NCBI GenBank assembly: GCA_027924585.1
Contig: BSBM01000261.1
Location: 1,473,501-1,537,500, forward strand
Origin: Larix kaempferi
Lineage: Eukaryota; Streptophyta; Pinopsida; Pinales; Pinaceae
DNA: 64,000 nt
Direction: 5' to 3'
The position numbers were made by a program, and so were the translations under genes. The notes beneath the pieces were generated by a model. The model did no database searches. It worked only from the letters and a program-made list of their open reading frames with translations, and was not told the DNA's origin. Shown here piece by piece: positions 1 to 9,780 of this stretch (positions within the stretch are counted from its first letter, which is position 1; each line of letters begins with the position of its first letter).

Positions 1-21
1 TACCATGATTTGAATTTCGCA

Positions 22-33
22 TGGTATCAGAGC
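22..33 (+). other. Primer-binding site (tRNA-iMet type) of Ty3-A
   Basis: TGGTATCAGAGC is the usual plant retrotransposon primer site complementary to the 3' end of initiator tRNA-Met. The bases before it (ending in CA at 20-21) would normally be the 5' LTR end, but they do not match the end of the 3' LTR at 7387, so the 5' LTR boundary is uncertain. Confidence 0.85.
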
Positions 34-548
34 TATTGGATCTTCTAGTAGAACCAGTCTGCTTCAGAGGTGCACCAGAAGCAATGGAGCAACTACAGAA
101 ATCCCTAAGGCCATTGCCTTGAAGCCATTGGACAATCGTTTGGAGTCTACCTAGGGTATGATATGATCCCGAATGTGCCCTCTATCAATGCAGGGTTCGA
201 ATTAGCTATTAAGGATCCCCTCTATTGGAATATTCTCACCATCATTTTTATATTTTGCATGCTTCCATACATCATGCATGCATCCAGTCATCAGTATGGT
301 AGTCTCTGAGCACCTAGTCCTCAGTATTTCAGCCCCAGGAGCCTATTTATGCTCTGTTTTATCCCTCCTAGCCACAGATGCGCCCTTGTTTTCATCACTG
401 GAGTATAAGTGGGCCCTCTTCCACCTATTTAGGAGTTAGTTTAGTTAGTTCCATTATTAGTGGATCTGTTCCTTGTTTTGGGGATTGATTGCTAGTTTAA
501 CTGACTGAACCACTTAGATAGACCTCCAGAGAGACTAGATCATCTATT

Positions 549-1517
549 ATGACTACTGACAGCTCCTCATGCGCCCACATTGGATTCTCCTTCCCTGCGT
601 TAGTTCCCATGCACTCAGTTAGAAGGGCACAAGTAACACCCCCAAACTTGGCCGAGACTATGGTAAGCTTCAATGAACGAATGATGAAGGCGCAAGAAGA
701 AAAACATCAATTCAATGTGGCCACATTGAAAAGCCACATAGACCTACAACAGAGAATAAATGGTGGGTCTAATCCAAGCAATGAAGGTTGGGAAGAAATA
801 AATGCAGAAAGTTAGTCTAGGGGTCGTTCTAGGAGGATAACTCTAAGCCCTAGAAGAATTTATGTGAGCAGAAGGCACAAAACACCCTCTCCTAGGTCTT
901 CCTCCAATAGGTCAGATGATCCTGAAGGTTACCAAGGAATCCAAAGACATACTTCTAGCAGGAGTAAAAGTAGGAAGAAGCACAGAGGTATACCACACGG
1001 TGAGTTTAGGAAGGCAAGGCCTCCCACTTTTGATGGAGAAAGCAAAGAGGGTCAAGAAGCAGAAGCATGGCTTCTTGGAATTAAAAAGTACTTTAGGATG
1101 CATGAGTATTCCGAGAATGAAAAGGCTAGGGTTTCCATCTATAACCTTAGTGGAAGATCTTCAATTTGGTGGGAACACCTCATGCAAGTGAAGGGAATTA
1201 GTGAAAGAAGGTTCAGCTGGGAAATGTTTAAGAGATACTTCCAGGAGAAGTACCTATCAGCTAGGTATTATGATAACAAGAGAAAAGAGTTCAATGAACT
1301 CAGATTAGGGAAGAACACTATGGATGAGCATGTCCACAAGTTTCTAGAGTTTTTGAGGTATGTAGACTACATCAAGGATGAAAGGGTGGAAATACAGTGT
1401 TTCCTCGGTAGTCTACCACATAGTTACAGAGACAAAATAGAGTTTGTAAATCCACCAAGCTTGGATGAAGCCAGTAGAATGGCAGAGCATTGCTATGAGC
1501 AGGGTAAGGATAAATAA
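549..1517 (+). pseudogene. Ty3-A gag (capsid) with one in-frame stop
   Basis: One frame runs from the ATG at 549 to 1517, broken by a TAG at 813-815. The part after the stop starts with an arginine/serine-rich stretch (SPRR, SRRHK, SPRSSS), followed by a Ty3 capsid-like region: PPTFDGE, EAEAWLLGIKKYF, then WWEHL and FQEKYLS, ending near YRDKIEF and EASRMAEHCYEQ. This is the retrotransposon gag order (PPxFxG followed by WxxxxxxxF and FxxxYxP-like motifs). A TAA at 1515-1517 separates it from the zinc-knuckle region, which continues in the same frame. Gag would form the virus-like particle in the cytoplasm; this copy is a pseudogene. Confidence 0.85.
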
Positions 1518-1520
1518 GAA

Positions 1521-1973
1521 ATGCATCCAGCATGGAAAGGTAATCCCAAGGGAGGGTTTGAACACAAGAGAAGTGGATTCAAACCACCATTCCGAAATCA
1601 GCCCAGGAATCTTCCACACGGCCTGCAGGCAAGAAGAGAATTCAAACCAGTTGTAGCAATGGAAAAGGCACCGAAAGGGCCACTCCAATGTTGGGGATGC
1701 AAAGGAAACCATATGTTTAAATATTTCCCACGTCGAAAGGAAAATCCAAGGATCCTGCATAACATGGAAGGATCAACTACAATGGGAGATATGGCAAGAG
1801 AAACACCTAGGATTTATGCAGCGTTGGATGATCACCAAGAAGACCATCAATCAGCAGTGGTGGATATTGAAGGTAAGATTGCTAAGCAATCTATTTTTGT
1901 TTTGATTGATCCAGGGTCTTCTCATATTTATGTGTCTATTGGGGTAGTTGAAAGTTGTCTCTTGGTAAAGTAA
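1521..1973 (+). pseudogene. Ty3-A gag zinc knuckle and start of protease
   Basis: This is the same frame as the gag ORF upstream, restarted after a TAA. A basic linker leads to a degenerate CCHC knuckle (CWGCKGNHMFKYF), in which the last cysteine is lost. Residues around 1890-1940 read FVLIDPGSSHIYVS, the retropepsin active site with DSGSSH changed to DPGSSH; the catalytic Asp remains. The frame ends at a TAA at 1971-1973 and the protease continues in another frame at 1955, so a small indel lies here. Confidence 0.85.
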
Positions 1974-2839
1974 AGCATGGTAAATCTTGGCTAGTTCAAT
2001 TAGCACTGGTTACAAAAAGGAAGGTAGGTGAAGTGGTGAAGGAGTGCCCTATAGAATTGAATGGAATCCTCACACATGTTGAGTTAAATGTCTTACCACT
2101 AGGATCATATGATGCCCTAATTGGCATGGATTGGTTGGAAATACATAGATCCAAGTTGGATTGTTATGAGAAAGCACTTGAATGCATTGATGATGAAGGA
2201 AGGCCAATATTAGTGAAAGGAATTCCAAAGCATGTTTCAGTAAGGCAGATTTCAGCCTTACAATTGAGAAAGTTTTATAAGAAGGGTTGTCAATTATATG
2301 TTGTGCATATATCAGATTTAGTAAAAGATAAAGGACCCAGGTTAGAGGACTTCCAACTGTTACAAGAGTTCCAAGATGTATTTCCATATGAGGTGCCAAG
2401 GTTACCACCCAGGAGAGAGATTGACTTTTCCATTAACCTTGCTCTCGGGGCAACACCAATTTCCAAGGCTCCCTATAGAATGAGCACACCAGAGTTGGGT
2501 GAATTAAAGATGCAGTTGCAAGAATTAATGGACAAGGAATATATCAGACCTAGTGTATCTCCTTGGGGTGAACCTGTGTTGTTTGTCAGAAAGAAGGATG
2601 GAACATTGAGGCTATGTATTGATTACAGGAAACTCAATAAAGTGACAGTTAAGAACAAGTATCCATTGCCCAGGATTGATGACTTGTTTGACCAGATGAA
2701 GAAAGCTAGAGTGTTTTCTAAGATTGACTTGAGGTCTAGCTATCATCAAGTGATGATAAAGAAGGATGGAACATTGAGGCTATGTATTGATTATAGGAAT
2801 CTCAATAAAGAAGGATGGAACATTGAGGCTATGTATTGA
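1955..2839 (+). pseudogene. Ty3-A protease C-terminus and N-terminal reverse transcriptase
   Basis: The frame carries the second half of retropepsin ([13 protein letters not shown], the flap and helix region) and then the RT fingers: [52 protein letters not shown] and [12 protein letters not shown], which contains the first catalytic Asp. This is typical Ty3/gypsy RT. After FSKIDL...YHQV the sequence returns to the [13 protein letters not shown] block because of an internal duplication and ends in a stop. The RT would copy the element RNA into cDNA in the particle. Confidence 0.9.
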
Positions 2840-3027
2840 TTATAGGAAGCTCAATAAACAAGGATGGAACATTGAGGCTATGTATTGATTACAGGTAGCT
2901 CAATAAAGTGATGGTTAAGAACAAGTATCCATTGCCCAAGATTGATGACTTGTTTGACCAGATGAAGGAAGCTAGAGTGTTTTCTAAGATTGACTTGAGG
3001 TCTGGTTATCATCAAGTGAGGATAAAG
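2591..3027 (+). repeat. Partial tandem duplication within Ty3-A RT, with 49-bp units
   Basis: A block starting AAGAAGGATGGAACATTGAG occurs at 2591, 2759, 2808 and (one base different) about 2857. The last three copies are spaced 49 bp apart, which is not a multiple of three, so each shifts the frame. After the fourth copy the RT sequence from YRxLN through [11 protein letters not shown] is repeated at about 2857-3027 with small differences ([10 protein letters not shown] in the first copy, [10 protein letters not shown] in the second). The second copy runs on into normal RT. Replication slippage or template switching is the simplest source. Confidence 0.9.
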
Positions 3028-3537
3028 GAAGAAGACATTCATAAGACAGCCTTCAGGACAAGGTATGGCCATTATGAATTTACTGTGGTGTCGTTTGTTC
3101 TTACCAATGCACCTGCCACATTCATGTGTCTCATGAATGGTGTCTTGAACAAATATTTGGATAGGTTTGTAGTTGTATTCTTGGATGACATCTTTGTGTA
3201 TTCAAGGAATGAGGAAGAACACAATGAGCATTTGAGAATGGTATTGCAAGTCCTCAGGGAGCACCAGTTGTATGCAAAGTTGAGTAAATGTGGCTTCTAT
3301 CAGTAGGAATTGCAGTATTTGGGTCATGTTATATCAGCAGAAGGCATTACAGTAGATCCAGAGAAAATTGAAGCCATCATGGATTGGCCTACTCCAAGAA
3401 ATGTAGCTGATGTTAGATCTTTAATGGGTCTGGAAGGTTACTACAGAAGATTCATTGGAGGATTCTCCAAGATAGCTCACCCAATCACTTCATTGCAGAG
3501 GAAAAATATCAAATTTGTATGGTCTAAGAAAATGTGA
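2908..3537 (+). pseudogene. Ty3-A reverse transcriptase palm/thumb and RNase H junction
   Basis: This reads [12 protein letters not shown], then [20 protein letters not shown] and [18 protein letters not shown]; the DD pair of the YxDD catalytic box is kept, with Phe in place of Tyr. It continues into [20 protein letters not shown] and [13 protein letters not shown], the thumb and connection region of Ty3/gypsy RT. A TAG at 3304-3306 falls inside KCGFYQ/LQYLGH without shifting the frame, and the stretch ends at a TGA at 3535-3537. The duplicated first catalytic Asp segment lies just upstream. Confidence 0.9.
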
Positions 3538-4066
3538 GAAGAGTTTCCAGTAGCTGAAGGAATTACTTACCAGTGCTCATGTTCTTAAGATTGCAGATCT
3601 GATGAAAGACTTTGTGGTATGTACAAACGCTTGCATCGAATGGCTTGGTGGAGTACTCATGCAAGAAGGGTTTGTAATCTGCTATGAGTACAGAAAGTTA
3701 AAGTAACATGAAAGGAACTATTCCACCCATGACTTAGAACTAGCAGCCATAGTGCATGCTCTCAAGAGATGGAGACACTACCTCTTGGGAAGAAAATTTG
3801 AACTCGGAACTGATCACATGAGTTTAAAATACTTGTTTGACCAACCAAATCTAAATGCTAGACAAACTAGATGGATGGAGTTTCTTTGTGAGTTTGATTT
3901 AGAGATCAAGCATGTTAAAGGTAAGGAGAATAATGTTGTTGATGCACTCAGCAGAAAATTCCATGCTGTAACAGTAAGTATGTGTAAATCAGACTTGAAG
4001 GAAAGGGTTCTAGAAGCGCAAAACAGTGATGAAATCTACCTTCGAGTCAAGGAGAAATTTCAATAG
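3538..4066 (+). pseudogene. Ty3-A RNase H domain
   Basis: The first part is broken (TNACIEWLGGVLMQE, with TD replaced by TN, then a TAA after EYRKLK). The longer ORF from 3752 reads HALKRWRHYLLGRKFELGTD, YLFDQPNLNARQTRWMEFL and VKGKENNVVDALSRK, the classic end of Ty3/gypsy RNase H. RNase H would remove the RNA strand of the hybrid. The last ORF codons lead into the linker before the integrase. Confidence 0.88.
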
Positions 4067-4072
4067 AGTGTT

Positions 4073-4902
4073 GTGGATGAAAAGTACGCAAGATATCGAC
4101 TGGGTGATGATGATGTTCTCATCTATCAGGGTACTAGGTTGTACATTCCCGATAGTGCAGATTTGAAGAAGCTTGTGATGGATGGGATGCATCAAAGGCC
4201 ATATTATGGACATCCAGGATATCAGAAAACTATAACAGCAGCAAGGAAACAGTACTTTTGGCATGGTATGAAGAAATACATAGCTGAGTATATTTCTAGG
4301 TGTCAGAAGTGCCAACAAGTCAAGGTAGAGCATCAACACCCAGTCTGATTGTTGCAGTCATTACCCATTCCAGAATGGAAGTGGGAAGTGATCTCTATGG
4401 ATTTTATACCGAGTTTTCCAATGATAGTGAAGAAGAATGATTCCATTATGGTTGTAGTGGATAAGTATCAAAGGTGGCTCATTTCATTCCAGTCGAGTCC
4501 ACTCAAAAGGCCAATGACATTGTAGATATCTTCATGAGAGAGATATTCAGATTGCATGGATTGCCTAAGGAAATGGTTTCAGATCGGGATACAAAGTTCA
4601 CATCTAATTTTTGGAAAGCATTATTCCAAGAATTGGGGACTCGGTTGAATTTTAGCACATCCTACCATCCTCAAACTAACGGTCAGACTGAGAGAGTAAA
4701 TCAGATTCTAGAAGACATGTTGATGATGTATGTGATGGACAATCCATCTAAGTGGGAAGACTATTTGCATTTGGTGGAGTTTTCCTACAACAATGGACAA
4801 CAAGCATCATTGAATATGAGTCCTTTCGAAGTATTATATGGAAAATGCGTGGGAGCTGGAGGATGCCATGAAAGAGGCATTCTCGTTTTTGTTCAGTTTT
4901 GA
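4073..4902 (+). pseudogene. Ty3-A integrase, joined by a deletion to the chromodomain end
   Basis: The HHCC zinc region is present (HQRPYYGHPG...CQKCQQVK) and is followed by a TGA. The core then resumes in another frame with D (ISMDFIPSF), D (VSDRDTKFTS) and E (NGQTERVNQ), so the DDE triad is visible. After FEVLYGKC (near 4848) the sequence jumps directly to the out-of-frame end of the chromodomain tail. Ty3-A2 has roughly 600 bp more at this point, coding for the integrase C-terminal domain. The integrase would insert the cDNA; the chromodomain would target it to chromatin. Confidence 0.9.
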
Positions 4903-4926
4903 GAACACCGAGGACGATGTTATTTT

Positions 4927-4940
4927 AAGGGAGAGGGAGT
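4927..4940 (+). other. Polypurine tract of Ty3-A
   Basis: AAGGGAGAGGGAG lies immediately before the LTR start TGTAATACCC and is repeated in reverse at 44340-44355 beside the Ty3-A2 LTR. It is the plus-strand primer site. Confidence 0.85.
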
Positions 4941-6039
4941 TGTAATACCCCTATTTTGACCCTTATGGTTTATAAACCTTAATGTAATATTGTGTAAATA
5001 CAGTGTGTAATTTTCCTAGTGTGGAGCTCAAGGCCAAGGCCCCACTAGTGGATGTTCAAGTTAAATGCATAGGCAGGTATTTGACAATCAATTACCCATG
5101 AGCTTTTAAGCCATGAAGAACTGTAAATTATGTAAGTATTAATTATCATGCAATAAAATATCCAAGGAACTAGCTAAGGAAGCAACCAATGAGAATGGAC
5201 TGTGTGTATCCACCAGGGAGAGGTGAGGGGGTTGCAGGATTGGAACCCATACTGCCACATGTTTGTTTATGAACCTCTTTGACTTCCCCTGCTGACATTT
5301 AATGTTGTTATAGAAGGTAGTTGAGAATCCTATTCGTGAGGCAGATTGAGTATGGAGCATGCCCTACGAATCCGTATGGCAGGGTATGGCATGTGTTTAC
5401 TTGTCCCCTAAGACACTTAACCACCTGGGAATTCGCAGACCCGAATGACTATCTAATGGTTGACCCAGAATGGGGGGTAAAAGGATCCATTCATTCACCC
5501 ACGGAGGAATTCACCAAGGGTCCCAGAGCCGAGCCGTAGAGCGGAGAAGGGAAAGAACGTGATTTCTGTGTACGCCGAAGTTACACAGTGGAATACTCAT
5601 AGAAACTCGATGCGTAAACCATATCTGTTTTGAGAATCCCATGAAAGTAAACTGGAGATGAATTACAAAGTATGAGTAGCTCCGGGAAGTCGTGAGAAGA
5701 CTTGGTCTAGTCCACCGAGAAGTCGAGTTGTGGTATAGAGTTCAAGCTGCAACCTTGTGAAGAGCCCAGTTTATTAACATAGGTAGAAGGTCAATTAGGG
5801 ATGGACTGCTTGATAAACCCAGTGAAGGCTGTAGTCTCATAGAACTAGCAGTTGGACCTTTCTATGCCCACCGTGAATAGCAATAGAGGGAAGGGGCCTT
5901 GAGGGACTATGCATCAAAGAAGAGGACATTCCTTGTGTTGGGTGAGGTAGTTATTGTGGGTGCCATGTCTGCTGAGTGTTGAGATTCCTACAGCTCTGTG
6001 GTTGAGCTCACTGGCTTAGCACCATCTTCCATGTTTCCT

Positions 6040-6195
6040 TATATGCTTGATAAACCCAACTGCAAGTTGGCTTAGCATGAGTATGTTTCATTGTATGCTT
6101 GATAAACCTAACTACAGGTTGGCTTAGCATGAGTATGTTTCCCTGGTATGCTTGATAAACTCAATTGTAGATTAGATTAGCATGGGGATGAGACC
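6040..6195 (+). repeat. Three-copy tandem repeat in the Ty3-A LTR
   Basis: Units containing TGCTTGATAAAC.CAA and GGCTTAGCATGAGTATG start near 6044, 6095 and 6149, a period of 51-54 bp. The same array in the reversed Ty3-A2 LTR (42880-43225) has about seven units. Confidence 0.85.
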
Positions 6196-6929
6196 TTGGC
6201 TGAGAGAGAGAGTTCCTTAGCCTTTCTTAGTGGATACACAACCCAACTCAGGGGTGATCTCTCAGCTGAAAGAGTATAGACTAAACAGAGATCTAAGGTT
6301 GGGTGGAACGTTGTCCTCACTTAGCCAGTTGCTTGGGCAGCTTCAGGATCCAAAGATAAGTGTTTCTGTGAAGTGAGTGTTGATATTTCATGTGTTATAT
6401 TATGCTTGTTTTGTTTAAGTTGTTGAATAAATGTTTATATGAATGTGAGAAATATGTGTATTATGTTTAAGCCTGAGTAGAAGGATGAGTTCACATTGGA
6501 TTCCTCATTCAGTTGCACGAGTTTAATGCATTATAGATCTTGCATGTGGTGGGTATATTGGTTAGACCTAGTCCTTGCATCTTGTGTATTTGTTATGCAT
6601 TGCTTGCCTTTGTGGATGGATTGTAGGGCCTCATCTGTGTATGGGAAAGGATTGGAGGAGCCTTGGGGTGCTCCATGATTCCCTGTGAGTCAGGGGGAAA
6701 GAGATGGAGTCATGATAGAAGGCAGACAAAGTCCTTGAAGAAGGTTAAAGGCACTTTGATGAGATTATGAGCAATAAATTCAGTTAGATAAATGAAAAGG
6801 TTAGAGACCTTGGTTTGGCAGGGGATTACACCAGTGGATAGAGCTATTCAAGATCTTTTCAACGGTACCAACCTTGTCCAATTTGGTTAAAGGATGAAGG
6901 ATTTATGCCCCTGGGAAGTTGCAGGTGCA

Positions 6930-7300
6930 GTGGAGGTGTTTCCGCAACTCCGCATCCGCAATGCGGATTGCGGATTGTGGATGTTGGAAACCAACTTGGA
7001 TTTGGACTTCCACATTTATGAGTTCCGCAATGCGGAACCGCGGAATGCGTAAAGGGGTAAGCTAGGACCATTCCGCAATTGCAATGCGGATTTCGGATTG
7101 CAGAAGGAAAAGTCGGTCCGGAGGTGGAATAGGGATTTCCGCATTTGCAACTGTGGATTACGGATTGCGGAATGTAGAAAGAGGAATCGTCGGAAGGACC
7201 ATTTCGAGGACTTCGCATTCCAAACCCTCCGATTGCAGAATGCGTATTTCGGATTGCAGATCGCAATGGTGGATTGCGGATCTAAGCCCATTGCAGCTAT
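6930..7300. repeat. CCGCAAT-rich palindromic array in the Ty3-A LTR
   Basis: This stretch is crowded with TCCGCAAT and its complement ATTGCGGA in both orientations (for example CCGCAATGCGGATTGCGG), giving many possible hairpins. The equivalent region of Ty3-A2 at 41745-42110 is organised into units of 87-88 bp. The long overlapping ORFs on both strands here are a by-product of the repeats and I do not call them genes. Confidence 0.85.
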
Positions 7301-7387
7301 GTGTATTTTTTTCTTTAAAAAAAAATATAGAATCGAGAGGTCTCCCATCACCTATGAAGGCCACCTTGGAGGTGTGGGGATGCCACA

Positions 7388-8543
7388 AGAAGCATCATGG
7401 GTGACCAAAGAGGATTTTGGTCACCTTCATTGACCATAAGTTAAGGAGTCAAAATTTCATTCCACATGAGTTGGATGCTCATATTTTCTTACTAAGGGTG
7501 TATAATGTAAGAGCATCCTTATCCTTGAGCAATCAACATCAACCAAAAATATTTTCTTCACCTTCCACTTAATGTCTAAGTTAGTTGCCTAATAAGTCGA
7601 AATCATGAGCTACTGTATGAAATTTGTATAGAAGAGTTAGGTGTTTATATTGTCGAAGTTCATTTATTCCTTACTTGTAGAAGACCCACTCGCTATTACC
7701 AAAGAGAAGTTGAAAGAAAACATAATTTTCAAATGGAAGTTTGAATCTACGTAGAAGAGGATATTAAGAGACCTACTAGTAAATGAGGCCTGCGACCTAT
7801 TAACCATTATAAATGAGTCCGCGGCTGAAACTTTCCAATCTTGATCCACATAACACTTTTTGTAACCAATCTTTGCAATAATTTACTTTGAAAATGACAA
7901 AAAAAAAATTGCATTTAATATGAATAGATGATATTCCCCATGTAGTCACTAGTAGGTATATCCCGTTTGACATAACCTTTAGAAAAATGTCTCCAAATGT
8001 AAAACCACAAGCCAAGGAAAACAAACATGATAGTCGTTGTTGTTTTTCATTCACAATTAAACAATATTTGATATTCACGTGGATATATAACACATAATAT
8101 AAGTACACGTGAAAATTGATACCACCAAAAAGCACATTATAACAAAACTATGTTAAGAAAACTAATCTAAAGTCAAAAAAATAGTATTCATGTTCTCAAA
8201 TAAATACACCACCATGATCTAAAACAACAATTGAATAGCATCGACATGTCAAATTGATAATGCCTTCTTCTCAAATAGTATAAATTGTGAAAGGATCTCA
8301 CTCAAACACTTTAAATAAACAATTACACAGTATCCACACCTATAACTTTCACGTGCATGGCATAAACTCAGATAGGCATTTAAATAATTGTAGTGGCCCC
8401 ATTCCAACTAAAAGCCTCTCAAAATCCCTAGTCTCAAATCTCAAATAGTGTATATTATAAAACATTAAATAGTCATGTACATACACACTTTTATTGTCAT
8501 CCTAAGATATTGCATGTAACTAGATGCACTCAATCCCTGCACC
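7388..8543. other. AT-rich spacer, nothing recognised
   Basis: Downstream of the Ty3-A LTR I see no domain-bearing ORF on either strand. The ORFs present are short and AT-driven. Confidence 0.6.
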
Positions 8544-8705
8544 AATGACATTATAAAGAAACTACTAGAAAATTGTCATTTCTCCACATGCTAAAAATTT
8601 AATAAATACATGTGTCAAATGAATAATGACATTATAAAGAAACCACTAGAAAATTGTCATTTCTCCCCATGCTAAAAATTTAATAAATACATGTGTCAAA
8701 TGAAT
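8544..8705. repeat. Two-copy tandem repeat, 81-bp unit
   Basis: AATGACATTATAAAGAAAC starts at 8544 and again at 8625, and the two units are nearly identical through ATACATGTGTCAAATGAATA. The sequence between 8706 and 8852 is unassigned. Confidence 0.9.
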
Positions 8706-8852
8706 ATTAGTAGGAACAAATATAATTATCTTAATTCAATGTATCTTGACATGTATTTCTAAGTAATCTCAATAAAAAAAGAAGTGCATGCACTACCATT
8801 GTTGCTAGAAATATGTAAGTATTTTATAAGAGTCCTCATAAATATTGATCTA

Positions 8853-9780
8853 TGTAATATCTCGGGTTTTAATACCGCTGGAAAGTATGTAAAGATTTAA
8901 GTGTTTATGTTTTCTTGCTTGATGTGGAGCTAGAAAGATCAGGAGCATCAAATACATTTTGATACACTTGATGTTGAGCTTGGAGGCTTTGGAGCATCAA
9001 GCATGCGAACTTAAATGTTTTTGTTTGGATTTGATGTTGAGTTGGAAAGACTTTGGAGCATCAAGGATTAATAAGTGTTATCTTATCTTATCTACTTATT
9101 AATACCGACTAAATTAGGAACAACCACTTAAAGAGGGACCAAGCACACTAGATTGGGAATGATCAGCTCAAATATTAATAAGTGGAAATAATAAAGAAGA
9201 GTTAAAGGAAAGTTTAATTAATTAAAAGAAATTGGAAAATTAACCCTAACTACTTCTTGAATAAGGAAAAGATATAAAAGGAGATAATGAAATTTAAAAG
9301 AGGTACTTTTTCTTGAAAGGAGCCTGTAACCTGAATTATGAATAGAGTCATTTCCATAAAAGAAAATTGCAGAGATAGACAATACAAGGGGTATTGGTAT
9401 GTACACCACTGAAAGGTTCAGTTGTAAAGCCTAGAGTGCTCATAAACCATGAAAGGAACATGCTAGTCCTAGAAGGACTAGATTATTAAGGAAGGGAATC
9501 ATAAAAATGTTTTACAGAGAGCTGGAAAAAAACCTTGTAGGTACTCCGCAGTAGATTAATCAAGAGATAGTAAACAAATTCCATGGTTATTCCCTAATAG
9601 TGTGCTTGGTCTGGCTCGGGGATGATTGGATGAGTTAAAGAAGTTAAACTGCTTAGGAATATAAGGCTGGGAGGAACTTAGAAGTTCCTAATTCAGTTGG
9701 TCTGCTAAGTCTGATAAGTTATTCTTACCTTTACTTTATGTTAATTTCATTTCTATTCTCTTGGGAAATTTTCCCTGAAT
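8853..9780 (+). repeat. Possible solo LTR or LTR fragment
   Basis: TGTAATATCTCGGG at 8853 resembles the TGTAATACCC starts of the gypsy LTRs in this window, and the stretch has no coding content. It includes three diverged repeats of a GAG(C/T)T(G/T)GA...GGAGCATCAA motif between 8930 and 9070. No matching partner LTR, PBS or target duplication was found, and the right end is a guess. Confidence 0.35.

Larger units (their letters stand above)
1..7387 (+). mobile_element. Ty3-A: Ty3/gypsy chromovirus-type LTR retrotransposon, defective
   Basis: The order PBS, gag, protease, RT, RNase H, integrase, chromodomain remnant, polypurine tract and 3' LTR is read directly from the translated frames, and this order defines Ty3/gypsy elements. 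The 5' LTR is outside the window or represented only by its last bases. The coding region has stops, frame changes, an internal RT duplication and a deletion that removes the integrase C-terminus and most of the chromodomain, so it cannot be active. A second member, Ty3-A2, lies in opposite orientation at 41659-45437 and shares the LTR sequence, the polypurine tract and the chromodomain end, which fixes the LTR boundaries used here. Confidence 0.92.
4941..7387 (+). repeat. 3' LTR of Ty3-A (about 2.4 kb)
   Basis: It begins TGTAATACCC after the polypurine tract and matches, in reverse complement, the block 41659-44339, including the CTCAAGGCCAAGGCCCCAC stretch near the start and GGGATG..ACA at the end. 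The start TG and end CA fit LTR rules. It contains two internal repeat arrays (6040-6195 and 6930-7300). Small ORFs inside it are chance. I did not find a clear target-site duplication after 7387. Confidence 0.85.

Noticed and set aside
6859-7433. ORFs of 106-135 codons on both strands
   Set aside because: They overlap in several frames inside the CCGCAAT array of the LTR and show no conservation with the Ty3-A2 array except at the repeat level.
8853-9780. Complete solo LTR with target duplication
   Set aside because: The start looks like a gypsy LTR, but no matching end or 5-bp duplication was found, so only a low-confidence fragment is listed.
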